From assembly GCF_019059575.1 (NCBI RefSeq), contig NW_024881832.1, positions 1 to 64,000 of the forward strand: 64,000 bases of DNA, in the 5' to 3' direction. A program made the translations under genes and the position numbers. This DNA comes from Amphibalanus amphitrite. Taxonomy: Eukaryota; Arthropoda; Thecostraca; Balanomorpha; Balanidae. This document shows, piece after piece, positions 36,928 through 47,382 of the stretch; the stretch's first letter is position 1; every line of letters begins with the position of its first letter. The notes beneath the pieces were generated by a model that did no database searches, was not told the DNA's origin, and worked only from the letters and a program-made list of their open reading frames with translations.

Positions 36928-37166
36928 CGTTACGTTAAAATTGTAGACGAAAAAATGTCCGGACGAAAAAACGCACAGACGAAAAAATGTACAGACGAAA
37001 AAATGTCCGGACGAAAAAATGTACAGACGAAAAAATGTACAGACGAAAAAATGCACAGACGAAAAAATGTACAGACGAAAAAATGCGAGAAGAAAAAAAG
37101 TCGGACGAAAATCTGCGGACGAAAAATTGTCCGACGAAAATCTGCTGGACGAAAAACCGTCATGGA

Positions 37167-38042
37167 ATCTACCTACCCTACCTACTGGTAGTAAATGCAG
37201 ATTGAGACGGGTACTTACCTACCTCTTGATTTTCCTTAGGCCTGGTCGGAATCGGCTGACAGAACTTTGTCTGTCGAGAATAAGCCCTGGCCCAGCCCAC
37301 ACCGCGCTGCTGATGGGCTTGTTCATAATCGGCTGACAGGAAATTGAAATGTCAGCCAAAGATGGCGCTTGACAGATAGGGTTGAGACTTGAGAGGTAGC
37401 ATTTTCACGTTTTTTTCAACGACTTCCTATCTTCTGTTACATTATATTTCTAAGGTTTATTTGCCGAGGCTATAGACAAAATTACAGGATTGATAATTGA
37501 GGCGGTACTGGCATTTCGATTTGTAGATACTGTTTTCAGGCTGACTCGCACATTGCGCCATGAAAAAGAAATAATTACTATCTTTCGCGAAAAATATTAA
37601 ATGCAAAATATGTCAAAACATCGTACATAAAAACAACTACCTGCACTATAAAGCTGCTCTTTGACTTATACATGCGCCACTTTCGAGCCACTTTGAATTT
37701 CGGCTGACGTGCTGCTGCCCTCTCCCAGCAGCCGAAAAGTCGGCTGTCTGCAGAGGTATGATGTCACAGCGCGGGAGGGTGTGATATGTCATCAAGATCT
37801 CAACCAATCATGGGCTTGGATCTCAGCTGACAACAGCACAGCAGCCGATACCGACCAGGCCTCATATTATTTTCAATTGTCTGAAATCAAAATAATTTGC
37901 AGAACTACCTACCAACCTACCAACCTACAACCTACCTACCAACTTACCAACCTTTACTTTACTTTAAAGTAAAGTAATTGAAAGTTACTTTACTTTCAAT
38001 CAATTCAATCGATTCAATTACTTCAATTACTTTAAAGTAATT
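37167..38042. other. Intergenic
   Basis: No gene recognised. At about 37905-38042 there are CTACC/AACCTACC repeats followed by overlapping TTACTTTAAAGTAA palindromes. Confidence 0.4.
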
Positions 38043-38348
38043 GAAAGTTGACCTGACCCGAACAAAAAGTATATCATTCAACGCGCCTGAGCGAGGCGAA
38101 CACGATGCTGCCAAAATCGCGGTTCTACGGCCGTTTTTGCGAAGTTATTCACCAAAAACTGAACCGTACCTTGGGGCACTTGACCCGACCTCAGAGGTCA
38201 CCGGTTGACCTAGGACCTTAAAATCGGGCACCAATCTCTGCGTCTCATAACGGCGCACACGCTCGTTTTTTCCGCGACGCGCTAGCTCCACCAGGGGCGA
38301 AACGGCGAGGAGGGTCGTACCCGCCCCCCCCCCCCCTCGGCCGGTGCG
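38043..38348. repeat. Third copy of the 1489-2549-type repeat, interrupted
   Basis: It has the same motif order as at about 2040-2510: AAAGTTGACC, then 'cattcaacgcg...gaggcgaacacgatgctg', a GACCTCAGAGGTCA-type block, then 'cgctagctccacc' and a poly-C run. The GGGGAGAG element then interrupts it; a piece ending GGCGAGGGTTAA at about 39552-39567 may be its far end. Confidence 0.5.
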
Positions 38349-39535
38349 TAGGGGAGAGTGGGGTAAGATGCCCAGGGTGGGAAAGACGCCCCACCCCCTC
38401 TAGCGGCGAAACAAAGAATTGAACCCGGAAATTAATGTTCTTAGCGTAAAGCGGAAGCCTGCCTTGTTAACTGCACAAAAATTTGCGAAGCTCAGTTGGG
38501 CAACGGCTGGCTGGTGAATGCATGTTTTTTATTTGCTGCTTTCGAAAAATATTTTGGTGTTAAAACATTGTAAATATCAAAGAAGGTAGATAATTTTTGC
38601 GTCCCTTGATATAGTCGTGATACATTAACATGCGTGTACTGTGTCCCAAACAGTTTGTTTCAGCCTTCAGGGTGTAGTTTTATGGCTAACATATTGTACT
38701 GATTTAATGTTACTTCGGTACCTTGGGGTAAGATGCCCCCTGTCCTGATGGGGAAAGACGCCCCCCTAAATCCGTAGGCTGTCCTTCAAGCAGCCCGTCA
38801 AATCATTTATTACATGCTTGTGATGAGAGACAAAAGCCGGTCTGGGACTATTGAGAGTTCAGTACGGTCGGGTGCTCCCCATGCCGGTCTCTCGGCCCAC
38901 ACAGCGACTTTTTGGGCGGCATCTGACTCTGAGAGCCCTCACGACGGCCTCGGTGGGTCCCATTATTGGCTCCAGGGCCCCTCACGATATCCTTTGAGGG
39001 CTCCCACGTTGGCTCCACGGGCCGCGCTGGCATCTGAGGTCCCCACGATGGGCTCGAGGGCCCTCAAGCATCATGAAGACCTATAAGGGCCCCACAGTGG
39101 TCTCCGAACGCCACCACGGAGGCTTGTTTGGCCGCGCTGGACTATGATGACCCTAACGATGACCTCTGAAGCACCTTACGACCACTTTTGAGGGCCCTTA
39201 CGATGACGTTTGGTGTCTACTGCAGGCTCGAAGGGACTACTGATTCGTTCAGGCGATTCACGTGCCCATTTATGTCACTTATAGTGCAGGGGGCATCTTC
39301 CCCAACGCCAGGGGGCGTCTTTCCCACCCTGTGGGGTAAGATGCCCCCTTTGACTTCTTCAGGAAAATGCTTAATAGCAAAAAAAGTTATCATATTTCAG
39401 GCACGAAAGTGTGATATTTTTGGAGAAAAATGATGTCGGCTTCCGTTGAAACTCCAAGTTTTTGCTTTCCGATCGTCATTTTCGAATAATATATGACATA
39501 GTAAAACCCTGGGCATCTTTCCCCACTCTCCCCTA
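38349..39535. mobile_element. 1.19 kb element with TAGGGGAGAGTGGGG inverted ends
   Basis: The left end TAGGGGAGAGTGGGGTAAGA, continuing TGCCCAGGG, is mirrored at 39505-39535. TA at both borders could be the target site. The motif GGGGTAAGATGCCCC or its AAAGACGCCCC variant recurs inside near 38385, 38727, 38750, 39305 and 39332. The centre (about 38860-39210) is a GAGGGCCCTCACGATGG-type minisatellite resembling that at 27840-28880. No transposase is visible. Confidence 0.7.
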
Positions 39536-39567
39536 TGTAGAAAACCAATAGGTCCGGCGAGGGTTAA

Positions 39568-40078
39568 GCACAGATTATTAGGAACTAGGACCTATTCCTG
39601 ACAAGCTTGTTGAGTAGGTATTCACAGGGATAAAGAAGAATGATCGAAATATTAGGCCCCAGCTGGGCCTAATATTTCGGCGCATAATAAATTATTCCGG
39701 CCTTAAACGTGGTGCAAATGTCCCTTCCCCTCCCGCGGCTCTCCAAATCGACGAGTTTTTTTTTCGAGAATAAAAAGAAATCGAAACAACTTTTATGTTA
39801 GAAATTTTGTGTCAAACTGCACGGCAGTGCGTAAAGAATTGAAATCTGATGGCTCTTTGGAAATTGGAGTATTTTTGGGGTATGCCCCTCCAAGACTGCC
39901 TTTCTAGATCTGCCAGTGTAAAGGAATGCTTGGATCTCTGCTTTTCATCCTAAACCAACAGCAGTGGGAGGGACAATAATCAATCCTGAATACCGAAAAT
40001 CATCATAGCATGGTTAACTAGACAGTAACAAAACTTTACAAAACTAGGTATTTAAGCAAGTGCATGTCCGCAGGTATA
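39568..40078. other. Upstream flank of the GPR158-like gene
   Basis: No gene recognised. It ends in a possible acceptor (gtccgcag at 40073), so a non-coding first exon may lie further upstream. Confidence 0.4.
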
Positions 40079-43000
40079 ATGGCAGTGGCGGGTGGCGTCC
40101 GCCGCTGGCAAGTGCCAGCCGCCTGTGCGCTGGTCTACCTCTGCGCCGTGGCGGCCCAGTTCGACTGGCAGACGCAGGACAACTTTGACATGATCGACCA
40201 GAAGTTCAAGCGGGTGCGCGCGGAAAACTGCGAGCTGCTGCCGTTCCCGGAGCTGTTCATGCCCGAGGACGCCGTGTCGCACAAGCCGGACATCAAGGAG
40301 ATCAACATCAACCCGGTGCTGCCCAACCGGACGCACATGCTGTACCTGCACAACCTGGTGCTGTCGCGCGGCTATTTCTACAGCTACGTCATTCAGAGCA
40401 GGTAGGCCGGCGCTCCGCGTTTCTCGGCTGGGTGAGCACGGGGCGCTCGCCTCTGTCGCTCCTACTCGCATATCCATTATCCAAACCGTTCCGGTTTGGG
40501 GCACCAGCGGTGCACACACCGCATCACAAATCAGGAGCATTTGCAATGCAGTGACGCTCGCCACTTATTTATCTGGGCCTACACGACCTTCAGCTATTGC
40601 AGCTCACAGTCGCAAAGTGATATATGTATCTCAGGCTGTGTACCATTATGAAATGTTTGATTTTGTTCAAGTTGCATTGTTAGCCTTTTCTTTGATCTGG
40701 TGTTTATGAGCCAGGACATGTATCACAGCTTCACCAATTCAGTTTTACTCACTGTTAGAAGGGTTCCTTTTTATCTCTTGGGTACGGTGGACAAGAGGAG
40801 AACCTGCCTGTTTTTCGTGGTTTCGACTTGTCTGCGTATTGCCGGGTCCGTGGAGCCGTTACTCGCTCGCCGACCGGCGCCTTTTCACCAGCTCTTGTGC
40901 GGCTACAGGTACAAGCGGCCGACCCAGGAGGGCAAGGATCAGTCCGAGCTGGACCCCGGCATGATGTACTACTTCCTCTCCGTGGTGGCCGACCTCAGCA
41001 GCAGCCCCTACATCAACGCCAGCGCCATCTACTTCGCGCCCAACACCTCCTACTCGCCCTCCTTCACGTCCAACTTCAACCAGACGTTCCCGCTGTTCGC
41101 GCCGCGCGCCTTCCGGTGAGTGGTCGGCACAGGTGCGGGCCCGCTACGTTCCGTAACACTGCAGTCTAGTATTGGCCTGCCTGTTTGAGTTTGAGGGTGC
41201 TAATGCGCCGACCGTCGTTTCAACTGCTGAGCTCGTGATGTGTGATGCGTATGTACTTGTTTTTTGCTGTGTTCCCCGCTGTGCGATGGTGCGCGCCGTC
41301 GTCCCGTCTGACCGGCGCCATATCCACAGGGCGGACGACTACAACTACCCGTTCCACCTGGAGCGTATCTCCACACTGAACACGTTCGAGGTGTCGGACC
41401 TGGGCGCCTTCGAGAAGATTCGACAGAGCAAGAACTACACCAAGGAGGAGTACCGCATCAATCGCTGGTCAGTCATGGCTGTTGGCTGTTGCAAGATTGA
41501 GAGGGGTTTGTTATAGAACGCTGTCGCGGTGTAAACTTCAGTTGTTCACAATTTTACAGGAACTCTGCTCCCAGTCAAGCACAGGTTTGAGTGTCCAGTA
41601 TTTTATTGAATAAATATCTTTTAGTCCGATAACTACGCTAGAACCACTCAAACTATGAGTCATAGTAAATGCGCCTCTGCAGTGCTGGGTACCTAGCTTA
41701 TTAGCAACAAATTTGCAATGCACAATATGTATGCATGTTTCATGAGGTGTACTGGGAAGAAGTAACAAGCAAAACATGTGCTGCATCTGCTTAACCATCA
41801 CGGCTACAATTTGCTATCAAGGTCATGACAATTGGCTTAGGATGGGGCTGAACGGCAGTGCGCCTTCTGCATATGAATGTCATAGATATGAATGAGATCT
41901 CACCCGCGACCCTTTCCTTTCGCCAACTGCCTGAGAAGCAGATGAGCCTATTTGAATAGGAAACCAGCAGCTGTTATGTTTAGATTTTTTACGTTTTTCC
42001 TTGTGCTTGGTTGTTTACTATTGTTGCTGGATTTAACTGGCCTTTATATGTTTTTTGACTTGTTTAAATCGGATTAAATTAACTAAAGCCACTGACTGGC
42101 ACAAATTTAATTGAAGCGGGCTAAGACCGAACTCTGGCTAAAACTCTTAAGAACGATTAACCAACGATTCGGTACCCGTCGGGTCACCGCTCTGGTCGTA
42201 TGGACGTTCCAAGTATGGTTTCTACATAGCTCTCCGTCAGTCGGGTCGTCCTTTTTGTGCGCAGGTGATTCCCACCGCGACTTTGTGACTGTTCCCTCCT
42301 CCTCTGTCTGTACCCACCCGGTCGGCAGGTACTACAAATGGCTGCCGGACCGGCGTCAGACCCAGGCCTCCAAGACCACGTACACAGTGAAGATACGCTA
42401 CGCCAACAACACAAACGACACGTACACGTTCCACGGCCCGCCCGGTGAGTACGACACAAACGACACGTACACGTTTCACGGCCCGCCCGGTGAGTACGAC
42501 ACAAACGACGCGTACACGTTTCACGGCCCGCCCGGTGAGTACGACACAAACGACACGTACACGTTTCACGGGCTGCCCGGTGGACATTGTGCTGCGATTG
42601 GTCTTGATAATATTGTTTTCCTGCGCTGTGCTGGTGGCGACTCACTGTTTGCCGTTACCGCAGTGGTTACTCGTTAGCCGTCATTGTGTGTGTATGCAGC
42701 GGTGTACTCCGGTCATGCGTGCTGTTATATGTGCCGAGGGTAAGTACCGGGGCGCGGGTCTGACGGCCGTGCCTTTCCGTGCCACTAGCCGCCGACGAGA
42801 CGCCCGGCCCTGTCAACTGGACCCAGCCCTACTTTGACTGCGGCCGCTCCAACAAGTGGATCATGGGGGCGGCCGTTCCTATTGTCGACCTCTACCATCG
42901 GCACACCGGCTTCCGGCACATCGAGTACCCGACGTGAGTGAGGCTCTTCCGGGTCTCCCTCTCCTTCTTCCGCTGTATCTTCCACTGCTATACATCCCAC

Positions 43001-46000
43001 CTCACCCACCATGTCCGTCCCCTCGTGTCTCTTTTCCCCCAGTGGCCGTCTCCGTCCGCTTTTCCCAGCCCTGCTGTGCTCAATAATTACATGTTTCCCA
43101 CTCGCTGATTATCAACTGACTGTGAATTCGCTGAACTGCACCGACCAACGGGAGTGACGGTACCAACCAACTCCCGGCTCTCCGATTTCAGCTACACTGC
43201 CGTGGCCGTCATTGAAATGGACTTTGAACGAATAGATATAAATCAATGTCCACTCGGCGAAGGAAACTTGGGTCCGAACCATTTCGCCGACACGGCCCGG
43301 TGTAAAAAGGACACGACGGAGGTGAGTGGTGGATGACCAGTGTAATGATAGGTGGTAGACACGCCAGTCGGCTGCTGCTAGGTGCGATCTCGGCGGGGAA
43401 ATGCTCACTGGTGATGTGCGGGCTCCGTCAGTATTGTGTATGGTTGTTATTGTGCATTGTGCGGTCAGTATTGTGTACGGTACTTTCTTACTTAGCTGCC
43501 CCTGTGTTTCGGGTTCCGCTGGAGTGTGAGCCGCTGGACGGGGTGCGGGTTCCGGTCGTGTATGTACGGGTTCTGTCAGCTGACCCTGTGCCGTGTTTTC
43601 AGTGTGAGCCGCCGTACGGGTACGGGTTCCGGTCGTGTGTGTACGGGTTCTGTCAGCTGACTCTGTGCCGTGTTTTCAGTGTGAGCCGCTGGACGGATAC
43701 GGGTTCCGGCGCGGTGGCTACCAGTGCCGCTGTAAGCCCGGACATCGATTACCGAACGTGGTACGCAGGCCATATCTGGGCGAGGTGCTGGAGCGGGCTA
43801 CCAGCGAGCAGTACCGCTACGCCTTCCACTGCGACAACATCGGCTGTGAGTGGCCGGCCGGGCCGGGCAGCGCCGCATGGTGACGGCAGGGCGCTCATGG
43901 GTGGCGGCTTGCCCTTTAGCCCAGTCGGTAGAGATACTATCAATTTACATGGGTATTACTTTAACCAGCCTTGGCAGCTATAACGTGGAATTTTGTGTCA
44001 TAATGGTGAAGCCTCCTAGCAGTGAATGCCTGTATTCAGGTGCTGATGCCTAGTCACTGAGACCACTATTGTGACCACAGGGTATATGAATAACATGAGT
44101 ATCTCGTCTATTTAATCAATAGGACTATCTAACCCTAACGCCTCAATGTTCGTTTCTATGTAGGGATTCAGAAGACGATCGTTGGTAAGGAGCGTCTGGA
44201 CCAGTACACTCGGATGCAGCACATGCACCGGCACTTTTACAAGAACCACACGGCGCACCTGAACGACTCGCTGGCGCAGCCGCCCGTCGAGGACGTCATG
44301 TCGCTGCTCGAGTTTATGCAGGAGGTCAAGGCCGGCGACTGCACAAAGTAAGTGGGGCAACTGTGCGAATCCGCCGTGCCGCATCGCATGCAAGCATGGT
44401 AACGGCACAAAAGGTCCTTAAAATTCGTACGAACTGTTTAATTCCTAAAAATGTAAAACGTGAAAATTAATGAGAAAGTGGCTGGGTCTCTCAGCTGCAC
44501 GACATCAAACTGACGCTGATGTCGGTGCCTGCCGCCAGGTACCACCCGAAGGACCTGCAGCTCCGCGGCGACGTGACCTACGGCGCCGACAAGCAGATGG
44601 AGAACCAGGCGCGTCTAGCGCTCCGGCTGGCCAACTTCATCTCTGCCTTCCTGCAGGTTCGTCACGGGCCGCGCAGACGGCACAGCGCCTGTACGCAGCC
44701 CGACCGGCGGCTGGCTGCCGACCCGCGCCCCTAGGCCCGGGGGCTCAGTAGCACGTCTGAACTGAGCATTGTGTCGCGTCCTCTCAGTTGCTGTACTAGT
44801 GAGCGGCTGATGATGTTTGAGATGCGCACTGTAACCCTGTGCTAGACTATTGAACGGCCGCCCGCCCGCTGACCGGTGTTCCCCCGACTGCTGGCTCGCT
44901 GACCGCCCTCCCACCACCCCCCCGCTGACCGGTGTTCCACGGACTACCGGACCGCTGACCGGTGTTCCACCGACTGTCCGCTGACCGCTGTCCCACCGAC
45001 TACCCGCCTTCCCACCGACTGCTCGCCTTCCCATGCCGACTGCCCTCTCTCCCACCGCCCGCCCGCTGACCGGTGTTCCACGGACTGTCCTCCCACTGCC
45101 TGACGCGCTGACCGCCTGCTGACCGGCAGGTGTCCGACCCGGACGAGGTATTCTCGGGCAAGCGGCTGGCAGACCGGCCGCTCACTGAGGATCAGATGAT
45201 GGGCGAGGCGGTCTCGCTGCTGATGGGCGACACCTGGATCTGGAACGCCGGCATCTACTGGGACCGCAACAAGTTCTTCAACCGCACCCTGTTCGCGCCG
45301 TTCGCCTACAAGGAAAAACTCAACACGCGCGCCTTCAAAATGGAGGACCTGGCACGCGTGAACAAGTCCGGTGAGCTCCGCAGAGAGGCCGACTTCGCAT
45401 TGAGCCGCCTTTTTCATGTTTGTGCAATCTGTTTGATGGCTCTGTGAGGCTGCTTGTCGACCTGTCTCAGCGTTGTTCGGGTCCAGTTACTGATCGCCTC
45501 TGTTCTCTATTTCCGCTGTGCAGAGGACGTCTACCTCAACAAGCCCGTGTTCCGGGCGGTGAAGGCGCGCTGGTCCACCAACTTTGACTCGCTGGAGAAG
45601 ATCTGGATCAAGATGCTGTTCCGCTCTCATTCGACCAGCGACAACCTGTTCCTGAGAAAATACACCAGATACCCGGACTATTTCCTGTGAGTAGCGCCAC
45701 AAGCTGACGGTGAAAGCGACAATTTTTTTTCGTGATGTGTAAAAATCACCCGTTCGCTGACGTCTTCTGCAACGTCTGTTTGTATGGTTTTGTCTGCGGT
45801 CATTTCTGACGCTTTCTGAAACCGCTCCTGCTGCGATTGATCCGCGCTGCATGTGGCTGTCTTCTTAGACGTCTTTATCCCCCTCGCGATCCCCTGTCCA
45901 GATGCTACTGGTCCTGATGTCGCCTGTTCCGCTGTGATCTGTCCCGATGTTACCTGTTCCGCTGTGACCCGGCCTGTTACGATGTTAGATGTTCCTCTGT

Positions 46001-47382
46001 GACCCGGCCGGCTGCTTACAGGGCTGCCAAACTGGAGGACGGCTACTGGACGGCGCCGTATTTCGACTGCGGTGGCTTCCACCCCATGTGGATGATCACA
46101 TACGCGGCGCCGTTCTTCGGCTGGGACGACCTCAAACATAGCGTTGAGTTCAAGTAAGTTCAGAAGACTGGGCTGCGTTTAACCTGTCGCCAGATAAGAG
46201 TGAACCAGGTACAACGACTTAAAGGTGTAACGCCTGTTTTCGGTTCATTTCAATTCGATTGTGGATGCGTTATTACATGTCCTATGGAGAGAGCAACTAG
46301 TTACATCGTCGTTTTTATCGATTACATTTCATGCTCTGTGTTTTATGGCTGGGCCATCGCCGTCCATGTGACACCCCAGTGCCGGAGGCAACACTCGTTC
46401 ACAGTAGCACGTGATGTCCTCTGTCCGCCTCCGCCCGCAGGGGAATGGTGAGCGTGTCCATGAGTGCCGAGAACCTGGACATCAACCAGTGTGACCACGA
46501 TTACTGGGTGGCCAACGCCTTCAAGAACACGCACAAATGCGACAGGAGGTCGTCTTACGTGAGTTATACACATGGCTGCACAGCTGCGTCGGGGACATGA
46601 GGAATCTCACTGAGCTGATTGGGATCTAAGCGCCTATCTCGATTAGGTGCGATGCAAGATATTCTAGGCGTAAGTTACTGGCATCAGTATAGCCGTTTTT
46701 CGGTTTAAATTTACATGAGAGCGATTGGGACAGATGAGACCAGCCGGGATGGGCTCAGCACTGTGGCCGTTCCCTTTCACCGTGTCTGGCCGGTGGGTGG
46801 CAGCTGTAGCTGGGGCGCCGGTCGTCTGCCCGCGGCTGACGTGTCGCCCCTCCGCGCCGTCGGCAGTGCGTGCCGATCCAGGGCCGCGGCTTCTGGACGG
46901 GCGGCTACAAGTGCGACTGCAAGCAGGGCTACGAGTACCCGTTCGAGGACCCCATCACCTACTTTGACGGCCAGCTGGTGGAGGCCGAGTTCCTCAACCT
47001 GGTCAAGGATGAGCCCACCAGGTGAGCGAGCCGCCGGTCCGCCGCCGCCGCACGCGTCATCACCTGGCCACGGGGTGCTCCGAGTTGTGAGGACTCTCCA
47101 GAGCCGTACGGCTACACCGCGGTAGCGGCTGGAGGGAAACAACAACAGTTACAATGAGGGTTTGGGGGTGGTGACAGGTGCCAACTTTCAGTTGTGTTAT
47201 TTCAAGTGTCTGCTGATTGCTGAGTGTCTAATATGTGATGTGAGCTGACTGGTGTGTATCCTCCCGCCAGGTTCGACTACTACAAGTGCCGTCTGGCCGG
47301 AGCCGACCGTTCCCAGATCAGCTTCGTGGTGCTGGTGGTACTGCTCGCAGCGGCTGGTCTGTACCGCCGACTGCAGGGCTGA
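40079..47382 (+). CDS. Tethered protein with two GPR158/179-type ectodomain units, 15 exons
   Basis: Exons: 40079-40401, 40909-41115, 41330-41467, 42329-42444, 42789-42933, 43192-43321, 43680-43845, 44164-44347, 44539-44656, 45130-45370, 45524-45686, 46022-46153, 46441-46558, 46867-47021, 47271-47382. Phases all agree: 2,448 nt, 815 aa. Residues 1-26 are a signal peptide. Unit 1 carries PYFDCG (about 275), DINQC, GYGFRRGGYQCRCKPGH (about 360). Unit 2 carries PYFDCGG (about 660), DINQC, THKC, then GRGFWTGGYKCDCKQGY (about 740). This Cache-like plus EGF-like layout matches the ectodomain of GPR158/179 (the metabotropic glycine receptor family), whose seven helices are absent. Instead a single hydrophobic stretch (ISFVVLVVLLAAAGLY) and five residues end the chain: a membrane or GPI anchor. 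Equivalent exons 5/12, 6/13 and 7/14 share intron phases, which indicates internal duplication. The ligand is unknown. Confidence 0.88.
42409..42587 (+). repeat. 45-bp tandem repeat spanning the exon 4 splice donor
   Basis: Four copies contain the exon 4 end (ACGTACACGTT-CACGG...CCCG) plus its donor. GTGAGT donors occur at 42445, 42490 and 42535; the fourth copy has GTGGAC at 42580. Since 45 is a multiple of three, use of a later donor adds 15 residues (EYDTNDTYTFHGPPG) per copy without changing frame. Confidence 0.9.
43525..43700 (+). repeat. 77-78-bp tandem repeat spanning the exon 7 acceptor
   Basis: TGTGAGCCGC-starts occur at 43525, 43603 and 43680. The last two are each preceded by the same acceptor tgccgtgttttcag, so the acceptor and first exon bases are duplicated. 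The 77-bp step would change frame, so 43680 is the coding choice. Confidence 0.85.
44864..45120. repeat. GCTGACCGGTGTTCCAC minisatellite in intron 9
   Basis: Irregular copies of CCGCTGACCGGTGTTCCACC with GACTGCCCG-type spacers run up to the exon 10 acceptor. Confidence 0.7.

Larger units (their letters stand above)
36328..37166. mobile_element. Foldback-like element with tandem-repeat arms
   Basis: The left arm (about 36328-36550) is a tandem array of 16-bp units TTTTTTCGTCTGTACA; the right arm (about 36944-37166) is the same array inverted. The outer, variant units are mirrored in the same order: a 'gcgag' unit, then 'gtcgg', then 'ctgcgg', then 'gtccg'. Long inverted arms built from short direct repeats are the hallmark of Drosophila Foldback elements. 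The middle (about 390 bp) contains a long palindrome and a TTAGG array. No protein is encoded; the frames here are repeat artefacts. Confidence 0.75.

Noticed and set aside
36272..37336. Several Lys/Arg-rich or Phe-rich frames
   Set aside because: They arise from 16-bp tandem repeats read in rotating frames in the Foldback-like arms.
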